Positions 9,023 through 17,263 of a stretch of DNA of 64,000 nucleotides are shown piece after piece. Origin of the DNA: SIG299 sp964544055 (lineage in GTDB: Bacteria; Bacillota; Clostridia; Lachnospirales; Lachnospiraceae). Positions within the stretch are counted from its first letter, which is position 1. The number at the start of each line of letters is the position of its first letter. Made by a program: the position numbers and the translations under genes. The stretch lies in assembly GCA_964544055.1 (NCBI GenBank), contig CAZJAA010000006.1:1-64000 (forward strand). The letters are read 5' to 3'. The notes under the pieces were generated by a model. The model saw only the letters and a program-made list of their open reading frames with translations. It was not told the origin of the DNA and ran no database searches.

Positions 9023-10144
9023 ATGGAAGAAAATACAAATAAGTTTATGGAAAAAATGAAAGAACTGCTGGCATTTGCCAAAAAAAAGAAAAATGTATTG
9101 GAGTATCAGGAAATCAACGATTTTCTGGGTGATATGGAATTGGAAGCAGGACAGATTGAAAAAATATATGAGTTTCTGGAAACAAACGGAGTCGATATCC
9201 TCCGTGTGGAAAATTTTACGGACAACGATGAAGATGATATGGAACCGGACATTCTTCTGGATGATGAAGAAGTCGAGGATTATGCCCATATTGACATGAG
9301 CATCCCGGAAGGAGTCAGCCTGGAAGATCCGGTGCGTATGTATTTAAAGGAAATCGGCAAGGTGCCGCTTTTGTCCGCAGACGAGGAAATGAAGCTGGCA
9401 AAGCGCATTGAAGAGGGTGACGAGGAGGCGAAAAAACGGCTGTCAGAAGCGAACCTTCGTCTGGTTGTCAGCATTGCCAAACGTTATGTAGGAAGAGGAA
9501 TGCAGTTTCTTGACCTGATTCAGGAAGGCAATTTAGGATTGATGAAGGCAGTGGAAAAATTTGATTTCCGCAAAGGCTATAAATTTTCCACCTATGCAAC
9601 CTGGTGGATTCGTCAGGCAATTACCCGTGCCATTGCCGACCAGGCAAGAACGATTCGTATTCCGGTTCATATGGTGGAAACAATCAACAAATTGATTCGT
9701 GTACAGCGTCAGCTGTTGCAGGAATACGGACGGGAGCCGCTGCCGGAAGAAATTGCAAAGGAAATGGGCGTGCCGGTGGAACGTGTGCGTGAAATTATGA
9801 AAATATCGCAGGAACCGGTGTCTTTAGAAACTCCAATCGGCGAGGAAGAGGACAGCCATCTGGGTGACTTTGTAGAGGATGACCGGATGCCGACACCGGC
9901 AGAATCTGCTGCCTACACCTTGCTTGGAGAACAGCTGACCGAAGTGCTGAATACGCTGACGGAACGGGAACAGAAAGTACTGCGCTTACGGTTTGGACTG
10001 GATGACGGCAGGGCAAGAACCTTAGAAGAGGTCGGAAAGGAATTCCAGGTAACAAGAGAGCGAATCCGTCAGATTGAAGCAAAGGCACTGCGCAAGCTCC
10101 GTCATCCAAGCCGTTCAAAAAAATTAAGGGATTATTTAGACTAA
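9023..10144 (+). CDS. rpoD: Primary sigma factor SigA/RpoD
   Basis: The 373-residue protein directs RNA polymerase to housekeeping promoters. Region 1.2 (DPVRMYLKEIGKVPLLSADEE), region 2 (RLVVSIAKRYVGRGMQFLDL; YKFSTYATWWIRQAITRAI), region 3 (PVHMVETINKLI) and region 4 with its helix-turn-helix (TLEEVGKEFQVTRERIRQIE) are complete. The N-terminal 90 residues are acidic, as in other clostridial SigA proteins. Starts at 9011 and 9023 are both possible; 9023 has better ribosome-site spacing. The 86-bp gap after dnaG contains TTATAATG, so a separate promoter is likely. Confidence 0.96.
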   Translation: MEENTNKFMEKMKELLAFAKKKKNVLEYQEINDFLGDMELEAGQIEKIYEFLETNGVDILRVENFTDNDEDDMEPDILLDDEEVEDYAHIDMSIPEGVSLEDPVRMYLKEIGKVPLLSADEEMKLAKRIEEGDEEAKKRLSEANLRLVVSIAKRYVGRGMQFLDLIQEGNLGLMKAVEKFDFRKGYKFSTYATWWIRQAITRAIADQARTIRIPVHMVETINKLIRVQRQLLQEYGREPLPEEIAKEMGVPVERVREIMKISQEPVSLETPIGEEEDSHLGDFVEDDRMPTPAESAAYTLLGEQLTEVLNTLTEREQKVLRLRFGLDDGRARTLEEVGKEFQVTRERIRQIEAKALRKLRHPSRSKKLRDYLD

Positions 10145-10863
10145 TGAATGTAACACAGCTATCAGAACGCCTTCGTGCAGCAGCAGGAATGGTGACAAAA
10201 GGAAATATTGTGGCAGATGTAGGGTGCGACCATGCCTATACTTCCATTTATTTGTGCAGGGAAGGCATTGCACCGCACGTCATTGCCATGGATATCAATC
10301 AAGGACCGCTTGCAGGAGCAAAGACTCATATAAAGCAGGCGAGACTTTCCGAACAGATCGATGTCCGTTTGTCCGACGGACTCGAAAAGCTTGTGCCGGG
10401 AGAGGCAGATACCGCGCTGCTTTGCGGTATGGGAGGACTGCTGATGATAAAAATTTTGTCAGACTACCCGGCAGCAACGGCTTCTTTTAAAGAACTTGTG
10501 CTGCAGCCGCAGTCAGAACCGGGAGAAGTCCGCAGATTTTTGCATAAACAGGGGTATCGGATTACAAAAGAGCATATGTTAAAAGAAGATGGGAAATTTT
10601 ATGTAATGCTGCGTGCCGTACCATGCGAAGAGCCGGAAAGGTACGATAACGACTGTGAGTATCTGTATGGGAAGCTTCTTCTGGAAGAAAAAAACGAAGT
10701 GCTGGCAGAGTTTCTTGCGCGGGAATACCGCCTGCGCAGTGAGGTTTTATCGGCACTTTCCGGACAGAATACCGAAAACGCCAAGAAACGGAAATTGTCG
10801 CTTGGTAAAGAATTTGCCATGATAGAAGAAGCAAGAGCACGTTTGAACAAAGTTGTGGTTTGA
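10144..10863 (+). CDS. trmK: tRNA (adenine(22)-N1)-methyltransferase TrmK
   Basis: The 239-residue class I SAM methyltransferase (COG2384) methylates A22 of tRNA in bacteria. The SAM-binding motif is VADVGCDHAYTSIYL, followed by IAMDINQGPL and the catalytic-loop region ALLCGMGGLLMIKIL. LVLQPQSEPGEVRRFL is family-typical. The ATG overlaps the rpoD TAA by one base, so the two genes are translationally coupled, a frequent arrangement in Firmicutes. Confidence 0.9.
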   Translation: MNVTQLSERLRAAAGMVTKGNIVADVGCDHAYTSIYLCREGIAPHVIAMDINQGPLAGAKTHIKQARLSEQIDVRLSDGLEKLVPGEADTALLCGMGGLLMIKILSDYPAATASFKELVLQPQSEPGEVRRFLHKQGYRITKEHMLKEDGKFYVMLRAVPCEEPERYDNDCEYLYGKLLLEEKNEVLAEFLAREYRLRSEVLSALSGQNTENAKKRKLSLGKEFAMIEEARARLNKVVV

Positions 10864-10942
10864 ACCTTTGAACGACGTAAGGCAGCAAAAAGAATTCCCA
10901 TATGGGGTTTGCAAATCAGAAAATCAGGAAATGGAGAAGAGC

Positions 10943-12595
10943 ATGATAATAAAAATCGAAGGAAAACAGAAAGAATATGCGGAGGACACTACTCTTTATG
11001 AAATAAGTCAGGATGTGGCAGCAGAATATGCACATCCAATTATGATTGCCATGGTAAACGGCAAACTGAAGGAACTTCGAAAATCACCAAACGAAGGAGA
11101 TGAAGTGGAGTTTGTAACACCGGATACGGAAAACGGAATCCGTATTTATCGTCGCGGTATTATTCTGGTGTTTTTAAAAGCATTATATAAAGTACTTGGA
11201 AGCAAAGGGCTGGAAAAGGTACGCATTGAACATATCATAGGAAATGGAATTTATGGGGAGCTGGAAGGTGAAGTGACAGCTGATGTAACAGCGTTTGCAC
11301 TTGTAAAAAAAGAGATGGAACGCATTGTGGCTGCCGACATCCGGTTCGACAAAAAAGTAGTAAATACGGAAGATGCCCAGAAAATTTTCAAGGAATACCG
11401 GATGTTTGAAAAAGAAAAGCTGTTTGGCTACCGTCGTGTATCAAAAACCAATATTTACAGTCTGGGCGGTTTTGAAGATTATTTCTACGGCTATATGCCG
11501 TATTCCACAGGTCCCCTGAAGCAGTTTGACCTGTTCCCATATGACAACGGCTTTATTCTGCTTGTGCCAACCCAGGAATCGCCGGAGGTTCTGCCGAAAT
11601 TTGAAGAACAGCGAAAGTTTTTTGAAGTGCTTCAGGAAGGCTCCGGATGGGGACGCATCATGGGCGTGGAAACCGTCGGAGACATGAATGATGTGCTGGC
11701 AAGAGGTGAATTGCAGGAGCTTATTTTAGTACAGGAAGCTTTTATGGAAAAGAAGATTGCGGACATTGCTGCACAGATTAAACGCCGCGAGGGTGTAAAA
11801 TTTGTGATGATTGCAGGCCCGTCTTCTTCCGGAAAAACCACGTTTTCCCACCGCCTGTCCATTCAGCTGAAAACACTCGGCATGAAGCCGCATCCGATTG
11901 CCGTGGATGACTATTTTTGCAACCGTGAGGATACACCAAAGCATCCGGATGGAAGCTACAATTTTGAGTGCCTCGGTGCAATTGATGTAGAACAGTTTAA
12001 CAATGATATGCTGGCACTGCTTGACGGAAAAGAGGTGGAACTCCCAACGTTCAATTTCAGAACCGGACAGCGGGAATATAAGGGCAATAAAAAACAGCTT
12101 GGTGCGGAAGATATTCTTGTAATCGAAGGAATTCACGGACTGAATGATGCCCTGTCCTACAAGCTTCCGACGGAAAGCAAGTTTAAGGTTTATATCAGTG
12201 CACTGACACAGTTAAATATTGATGAGCACAACCGCATACCAACAACCGATGCCAGAATGCTGCGTCGTATTGTGCGGGATGCCAGAACCCGCGGAGCTGC
12301 CGCACAGGATACGATTCGTATGTGGCCATCCGTGCGTCTGGGAGAAGAAGAAAATATCTTCCCATTCCAGGAAAGTGCCGATGTCATGTTTAACTCGGCA
12401 CTGCTTTATGAACTACCGCTGATTAAACAGTTTGCAGAACCGCTTTTGTTCTGTGTGCCAAAAGATGCACCGGAATATGTAGAAGCCAAAAGACTGCTCA
12501 AATTTCTGGATTATTTTTTGGGTGCAGACTGCGAAAATGTACCAAAAAATTCTATCCTGCGGGAATTTATCGGCGGCAGCTGTTTCCACGTGTAA
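10943..12595 (+). CDS. Nucleoside (uridine-type) kinase with N-terminal TGS-like region
   Basis: The protein has 550 residues. An N-terminal TGS-like domain (about 1-65) is followed by a threonyl-tRNA-synthetase-like second domain, and then by a P-loop kinase domain with Walker A GPSSSGKTTFSHRL near residue 290 and a uridine-kinase-type IAVDDYF motif. Such fusions are annotated as nucleoside kinases in clostridia; the exact substrate is not shown here. The ATG at 10943 has GGAGAAG upstream. It follows trmK closely and is probably cotranscribed from rpoD. Confidence 0.82.
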   Translation: MIIKIEGKQKEYAEDTTLYEISQDVAAEYAHPIMIAMVNGKLKELRKSPNEGDEVEFVTPDTENGIRIYRRGIILVFLKALYKVLGSKGLEKVRIEHIIGNGIYGELEGEVTADVTAFALVKKEMERIVAADIRFDKKVVNTEDAQKIFKEYRMFEKEKLFGYRRVSKTNIYSLGGFEDYFYGYMPYSTGPLKQFDLFPYDNGFILLVPTQESPEVLPKFEEQRKFFEVLQEGSGWGRIMGVETVGDMNDVLARGELQELILVQEAFMEKKIADIAAQIKRREGVKFVMIAGPSSSGKTTFSHRLSIQLKTLGMKPHPIAVDDYFCNREDTPKHPDGSYNFECLGAIDVEQFNNDMLALLDGKEVELPTFNFRTGQREYKGNKKQLGAEDILVIEGIHGLNDALSYKLPTESKFKVYISALTQLNIDEHNRIPTTDARMLRRIVRDARTRGAAAQDTIRMWPSVRLGEEENIFPFQESADVMFNSALLYELPLIKQFAEPLLFCVPKDAPEYVEAKRLLKFLDYFLGADCENVPKNSILREFIGGSCFHV

Positions 12596-12626
12596 AAACA
12601 GAAGGTTAGGCGGCGTTCTTGGATGT

Positions 12627-12811
12627 GTAACTATTCAGCCCACTCCGCAATTCGTAAAACCTGCCAGCTACGCAGTCAGCCGCTGCTAAAGCAGCTCTCC
12701 GTTTTACTCATTAGGCGGCGTGGAGCTAATCGCCTTATACAAGTATATGTACAGCTTTGCAAGCGGGGCTTGCAAAGCTGTGCATATACTTGTATAAGGC
12801 TGAATAGTTAC
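12627..12811 (+). repeat. Nested long inverted repeat before rnpB
   Basis: An inner stem of 33 bp with one wobble (12732-12764 with 12768-12800, loop GGG) lies inside an outer pair, GTAACTATTCAGC (12627-12639) and GCTGAATAGTTAC (12799-12811). There is no coding potential. It may be a miniature mobile element or a strong RNA hairpin insulating the kinase gene from rnpB. Confidence 0.75.
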
Positions 12812-12832
12812 ATTTATTTAAAATTTTACGGA

Positions 12833-12861
12833 TTTACAAAGTTTTAAAATCGTGTTAGAAT
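12833..12861 (+). promoter_or_regulatory. Promoter of rnpB
   Basis: TTTACA (12833-12838), a 17-bp spacer and TAGAAT (12856-12861) end 6 bp before the predicted 5' end of the RNA. Confidence 0.75.
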
Positions 12862-12867
12862 ACCGGA

Positions 12868-13281
12868 GAGCAGCACAGACGGTCGCGCCGGAAACGGTGA
12901 GGAAAGTCCGGGCTTCACAGGGCAGGATGCCGGATAACGTCCGGTGGAGGTGACTCCAAGACCAGTGCAACAGAAAAGAAACAGCCGGTGACTTTTTCCA
13001 AGGTTTCCCAACAGATTTCCCATGGAACCTTGTTGGGAAACCCTGGAAAAAGTCACCTGGTGATGGTGGAATGGTGGGGTAAGAGCTCACCGCCTGGCTG
13101 GTAACAGACAGGGCTGTGTAAACTCCATCCGAAGCAAGACCGAACAGGAAGCAATACGGCGGCCCGTCGTGCTTCCGGGTTGGTTGCGTTCTGTCTGGGT
13201 AACCGGGCAGAGGAGCTGTGCGGTAACGTACAGTCAAGAAAGATGATCGTCAGATACAGAACCCGGCTTATCGTGCTGCTC
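12868..13281 (+). ncRNA. rnpB: RNase P RNA, class A
   Basis: The catalytic RNA of RNase P, which trims tRNA 5' leaders. Helix P1 is GAGCAGCAC (12868-12876) paired with GTGCTGCTC (13273-13281). The universal GAGGAAAGTCCGGGC box and the 3' box with ACAGAACCCGGCTTATCG are both present. One helix (12987-13057) is unusually long. The last 48 nt overlap, in antisense, the end of the AP2-domain gene on the other strand. Confidence 0.95.
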
Positions 13282-14076
13282 ACCCTTATAATTTCTGATT
13301 TTAGCAGAAATCCGCACTTTTGTAAGAAGATTTGCATATTCAATATCATTCAGTCCATCGATATAATTCAATGGAAAATTCTTTTTAATTCCCTGCTCTT
13401 TCAATAGCATGACTGCACGGTTATAAGCAGCGGCAGCCTCGTTTTCCGAAGCGTACCGCCCGATGAGGTAGTCCCCACGGATATGTATTTTTGCTGTATA
13501 TACTTCACGCCCCTTCAGCTGCTGTTTTGTAACACCGTGATAGCGGTTGATGATTTCAATATTCCGATAGCGGAAATCGGTTTCGTCCCCATTGACAAAA
13601 AGGAAATCCCGTCCGGGAACGGCATAGTTTTTGATACCATAGCGCGAAAGAATGTTGACCTGCATACCATAGTCGGCTACAAACAGGTGATTTCCACGTT
13701 TCATAATTTTGTGGTTGGAATAATAAAACAGATCATCTACATCAAATTTATAGCGGCAGGTCTGGCTGTAGTAGTATACAAAAAAACGATGTTCCAGATA
13801 GATAGGGGTTTTTATATAAATATCGTTGTCGCGAAAATTTAAAAGCACCACCCATTTTTCGAACGGAAGCACCTGGTTTTCCTGCTGAAAATAATCTAAC
13901 AGCGGCTGGGCAGGCTGTTTGGTGGAAAACAGCGAAGAGGCTTCCAGATAAGCAAGATGGGCTGTGCGCTCGTCCGGAAAGCTGCCGAGGCTGATATGCT
14001 TTGCGTTATGGGTGATGGAAGCACGGTATAACGGACTTTGATCCTTTTTTCTGTTCAGATAGACACCTGGCAGCAT
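13234..14076 (-). CDS. Protein with two AP2 domains around an HNH-like segment (homing-endonuclease type)
   Basis: The 280-residue protein has an AP2-like DNA-binding domain at 3-46 (GVYLNRKK...LGSFPDERTAHLAYLEA) and a second one at 180-226 (YHGVTKQQ...IGRYASENEAAAAYNRAV). Between them, residues 115-178 resemble a degenerate HNH nuclease region (FVNGDETDFRYRNIEIINR), although no clear HNH triad is visible. AP2-HNH proteins are usually mobile homing endonucleases or their relatives. The start at 14076 has GGAGGA 7 bp upstream. The last 15 codons and stop lie inside the rnpB 3' end on the opposite strand, so RNase P RNA transcription runs into this gene. Confidence 0.7.
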   Translation of the reverse strand: MLPGVYLNRKKDQSPLYRASITHNAKHISLGSFPDERTAHLAYLEASSLFSTKQPAQPLLDYFQQENQVLPFEKWVVLLNFRDNDIYIKTPIYLEHRFFVYYYSQTCRYKFDVDDLFYYSNHKIMKRGNHLFVADYGMQVNILSRYGIKNYAVPGRDFLFVNGDETDFRYRNIEIINRYHGVTKQQLKGREVYTAKIHIRGDYLIGRYASENEAAAAYNRAVMLLKEQGIKKNFPLNYIDGLNDIEYANLLTKVRISAKIRNYKGEQHDKPGSVSDDHLS

Positions 14077-14440
14077 AAAATCCTCCATTCCGAGAACGTT
14101 TTTTGGGCATAAGCAGATTACTTTATATATCAAGGCATATTTGTGACGCTCTCTGCACAAACAGCCAGCCATTTTTGTTATTTTTGCTTTATATTTTATA
14201 GTCTACACTATAAGTACAAAAATGGAAACAGAAAAAGTATTGTGCAAAAATCACAAAAAAATGAAAATAAAATGGATAAATTGCACAAAAAGAAGCGTGT
14301 CTGACGAAAAAGGACGACCACTTTTTTAGGAGATATAACGAAAATTACAGGAAGTAATTGACAGAACCCCCATTTTTAGGTTAAACTCACTCAAAGTTAC
14401 TCATTTAACCGTTTTTTTTTGATGTAAGAAGAGGTAAGGA
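14077..14440. other. Divergent intergenic region (AP2 gene / SleB-type gene)
   Basis: This is an A/T-rich region with promoters in both directions likely. The rightward one is listed at 14358-14386. On the minus strand the ACTATAAAATATAAAG segment near 14190-14210 could supply a -10 box. I see no gene. Confidence 0.5.
14358..14386 (+). promoter_or_regulatory. Candidate promoter of the SleB-type hydrolase gene
   Basis: TTGACA (14358-14363) and TTAAAC (14381-14386) are 17 bp apart. The -35 is perfect and the -10 weak. Confidence 0.5.
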
Positions 14441-15346
14441 ATGTTAAAACAGAAAAAATGGTCTCTGTTTTTTGCAGCTCTCCTTTTGGGAATTGTTGTG
14501 AGATTTATCGGACCGGACTATTTTACAGAAACATCATATGCGATGCAGAAGATGTACGTTGCTGTCACGACACAGAATGCCAATGACGGTACATCTATGT
14601 TAAAAATGACAGACACCACACAAATTTTCAGTGTGGCACAGGACACGGAAGAAGCCTTCGGAAAAGAAGAACGTGTGGCACAAGGCACGGAGGAAGCTTC
14701 TGGCAAAGAAGAATCCATAGCACAAAGCACAGAGGAAGCCTCCGGAAAAGCAGAAGAACGTGCGGCACAGGGCACGGAGGAAGCCTCCGGCATGATAACA
14801 ACACAGAACATCTGGATTAGTGCATATCGCAATCTGATGTATGGCACAGAAAGCTCACTGGAAAAAGTGGCAGCACTTGCACTTTCAGATGTAAAAGCAG
14901 CAGATTTGGAGCTGATGTCGAGCAGTACCGATCATGTTGTAACCTATCATGGCAGACGCTTTGCCATTACGGAAGAGGACTATGAGGTTTTATTAAAAAT
15001 TGTAGAGGCAGAAGCAAGTACAGAAGACATAAAAGGAAAAATGCTGGTCGCAAATGTGATAATGAACCGTCTGGAAGTGGGCTTTTGTGGAAACACAATT
15101 GTGGAAGTAGTGTTTGCGGAAGGACAGTTTGCACCGGTTGCCAACGGCAGATTTTTCAAAATGATACCTTCCGAAGAAACCATAGAGGCCGTAGAACGTG
15201 TTTTAAACGGAGAAGATATTTCCAAGGGTGCGTTGTACTTCATGCAAAGAAATGCGGCAAGCAAGAAAGGCATCCGCTGGTTTGATGAAAATCTCAAGTT
15301 TTTATTTGAATATGGCTGCCATGAGTTTTACAAAGAAAAAAATTAA
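14441..15346 (+). CDS. Cell-wall hydrolase of the SleB/CwlJ family with internal tandem repeats
   Basis: The 301-residue protein has an N-terminal membrane anchor or signal (about 7-25) and a C-terminal Hydrolase_2 (SleB/CwlJ) domain from about 180 (LLKIVEAEASTEDIKGKMLV, AEGQFAPVANGRF, GALYFMQRNAASKKG). Family members cleave peptidoglycan, often in spore germination or growth. Residues 65-118 (14633-14793) hold four imperfect copies of a 13-15-residue unit, AQGTEEASGKEE, which forms a flexible acidic spacer. A terminator follows, so the gene is probably monocistronic. Confidence 0.85.
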   Translation: MLKQKKWSLFFAALLLGIVVRFIGPDYFTETSYAMQKMYVAVTTQNANDGTSMLKMTDTTQIFSVAQDTEEAFGKEERVAQGTEEASGKEESIAQSTEEASGKAEERAAQGTEEASGMITTQNIWISAYRNLMYGTESSLEKVAALALSDVKAADLELMSSSTDHVVTYHGRRFAITEEDYEVLLKIVEAEASTEDIKGKMLVANVIMNRLEVGFCGNTIVEVVFAEGQFAPVANGRFFKMIPSEETIEAVERVLNGEDISKGALYFMQRNAASKKGIRWFDENLKFLFEYGCHEFYKEKN

Positions 15347-15381
15347 CTATTTATCTTGCTAAAGCGGAAAAGTTGTGTTAA

Positions 15382-15430
15382 GATGTGACAAAATGGATTG
15401 TGTACTATCCATGATGTCACATCTTTTTTA
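15382..15430 (+). terminator. Terminator between the hydrolase gene and thrC
   Basis: AGATGTGAC...GTCACATCT forms a stem with further pairing TGGA/TCCA inside, followed by TTTTTT. As it lies 30 bp before the thrC start, it could also attenuate thrC. Confidence 0.8.
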
Positions 15431-15463
15431 TGTAATTTTGTCGTATGAGGGAGGCTACAACAT

Positions 15464-16951
15464 ATGGTACGTTATAAGAGCACAAGAAATTCAAGCATAT
15501 CTGTAACTGCATCAGAAGCAGTGCTGAAAGGTCTGGCAGAAGACGGAGGTCTGTTTGTTCCGGATTCCATTCCATCACTCGAAGTTCCGCTTGGCAGTCT
15601 GGCAGGCAAAAGCTATCAGGAAGTGGCTTATGAGGTTATGAAGCTGTTTCTTTCCGATTATACCGAAGAAGAATTAAAGCACTGCATTAACAGTGCCTAC
15701 GACAGTAAGTTTGACACGGCAAAGATTGCGCCGTTAAAAGAAGCAGATGGTGCGTATTATCTGGAACTGTTCCATGGTGCAACCATTGCGTTTAAAGATA
15801 TGGCTCTTTCCATTTTGCCGCATCTGATGACAACCGCAGCCAAAAAGCATAACATGAAAGAAGAAATTGTCATTCTTACCGCAACCTCCGGCGACACCGG
15901 AAAAGCTGCCCTTGCCGGCTTTGCGGATGTTCCAGGCACAAGCATCATTGTGTTCTACCCAAAGGACGGAGTCAGCAAAATCCAGGAAAAGCAGATGGTA
16001 ACCCAGACAGGTGACAACACAAACGTTGTGGCAATTCACGGAAATTTTGATGACGCACAGACCGGAGTAAAAGAAATTTTTGGAGACAAAGCACTGGCAA
16101 AGCGCATGAAGGAGCAGGGTTATCAGTTTTCTTCCGCAAACTCCATCAACATTGGCCGTCTGGTTCCACAGGTGGTTTATTACGTTTATACCTATGTAAC
16201 ACTGGCAGCAGAAAGAAAGCTTACCTGCGGTGAACCAATGAATGTGGTAGTGCCAACCGGAAACTTCGGCAACATCTTAGCTGCCTACTATGCAAAACAG
16301 ATGGGTGTGCCGATCAAGAAGCTGATTTGTGCCTCCAATGAAAATAAAGTACTGTTTGATTTCTTTAAAACAGGTGTTTACGATAAAAAACGTGAATTTG
16401 TCCTTACCAGCTCTCCATCCATGGACATTCTGGTATCCAGCAACCTTGAACGTCTGATTTATACCTGTGCCGGAGAAAACTCGGATGTGAATGCAGCACT
16501 GATGAAACAGTTAAAAGAAGAAGGACGCTACGAAATTACTGCTGACATGAAAGCAAAGTTGACCGACTTTGTCGGCGGTTACGCAACCGAAGCAGAAACA
16601 GCAGAAACCATCCGCAAGGTTTATGAAAAGACCGGTTATGTCATTGATACCCATACGGCAGTAGCTGCTACGGTATTCTACAAATATAAAGAAGAAACAC
16701 AGGATGACACAGTAACCGTCATTGCTTCCACGGCAAGCCCTTACAAATTTACAAGAAGTGTTATGCAAGCAATTGAAAACAAAGAAACCAACGAAGATGA
16801 CTTCACTTTGGTAGACCGCCTCTGCGAAGTATCCAAAGTCAAGGTTCCAAACGCCATTGAAGAAATCCGCAACGCCCAGGTACGTCATACCATGGTATGC
16901 GATAAGGATAAAATGCAGGAAACTGTAGTTGGGATTCTTAAGCTGAAATAA
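15464..16951 (+). CDS. thrC: Threonine synthase
   Basis: The 495-residue protein is a fold-type II PLP enzyme converting O-phosphohomoserine to threonine. The N-terminal motif YKSTRN, the PLP-lysine region FHGATIAFKDMALS, the TATSGDTGKAAL phosphate-binding loop and the VVPTGNFGNILAAYYAKQMG motif identify the long (yeast/E. coli-like) class. GGGAGG precedes the ATG at 15464. No other threonine genes are close, and a strong terminator follows. Confidence 0.95.
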   Translation: MVRYKSTRNSSISVTASEAVLKGLAEDGGLFVPDSIPSLEVPLGSLAGKSYQEVAYEVMKLFLSDYTEEELKHCINSAYDSKFDTAKIAPLKEADGAYYLELFHGATIAFKDMALSILPHLMTTAAKKHNMKEEIVILTATSGDTGKAALAGFADVPGTSIIVFYPKDGVSKIQEKQMVTQTGDNTNVVAIHGNFDDAQTGVKEIFGDKALAKRMKEQGYQFSSANSINIGRLVPQVVYYVYTYVTLAAERKLTCGEPMNVVVPTGNFGNILAAYYAKQMGVPIKKLICASNENKVLFDFFKTGVYDKKREFVLTSSPSMDILVSSNLERLIYTCAGENSDVNAALMKQLKEEGRYEITADMKAKLTDFVGGYATEAETAETIRKVYEKTGYVIDTHTAVAATVFYKYKEETQDDTVTVIASTASPYKFTRSVMQAIENKETNEDDFTLVDRLCEVSKVKVPNAIEEIRNAQVRHTMVCDKDKMQETVVGILKLK

Positions 16952-16978
16952 AATCGTGGAATGGAAAAGTAATAGAAC

Positions 16979-17010
16979 AACACCTCGCTATCAGTTGGCG
17001 GGGTGTTTTT
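16979..17010 (+). terminator. Rho-independent terminator of thrC
   Basis: AACACCTCGC pairs with GCGGGGTGTT around a TATCAGTTG loop, followed by Ts. Confidence 0.8.
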
Positions 17011-17047
17011 ATGTACTAGGAAATTACGATTTCCTAGTACATAAAAA
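17006..17047 (+). repeat. Perfect 19-bp hairpin with 4-nt loop
   Basis: TTTTTATGTACTAGGAAAT and its exact reverse complement flank TACG. The T-run of the thrC terminator is part of its left arm. Read leftwards it also ends in a T-run, so it could stop transcription in both directions. Confidence 0.7.
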
Positions 17048-17195
17048 CGCTCCGCTTGGATGCGCACTCGCACGAGAAGAAAGAAGTCGCAAGCAACCGC
17101 ACTCGGTGCAAGAATGTGCCGAGGCACATTCTTTGTTCGGTTGAAAATGCCCTGAATGGGGATTTGCGTTACACTATGCTCTGAGAGGAGCTTAG

Positions 17196-17263
17196 GCGAA
17201 TTTCTTAAGAAACTTTGTTTCTTTTGTCCCGTCGCAAAAAAACGCTCCGGAATGGAGATTTAT
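17196..17263 (+). repeat. Dispersed 68-bp repeat carrying a ribosome site (copy 1)
   Basis: The segment from GCGAATTTCTTAAGAAACTT to GGAATGGAGATTTAT recurs with few changes at 62673-62739. In both cases it ends directly before an ATG, so it supplies the ribosome site of the downstream gene. Confidence 0.7.

Larger units (their letters stand above)
16952..17263 (+). other. Non-coding stretch after thrC
   Basis: It holds the thrC terminator, a 19-bp perfect hairpin and the left half of a dispersed 68-bp repeat, each listed separately. The rest (17048-17195) shows no gene. Confidence 0.6.

Noticed and set aside
12818..13237. 139-codon antisense frame across the RNase P RNA
   Set aside because: The strand and position are fully explained by rnpB. 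There is no ribosome site and the openness is due to the GC-rich structured RNA.
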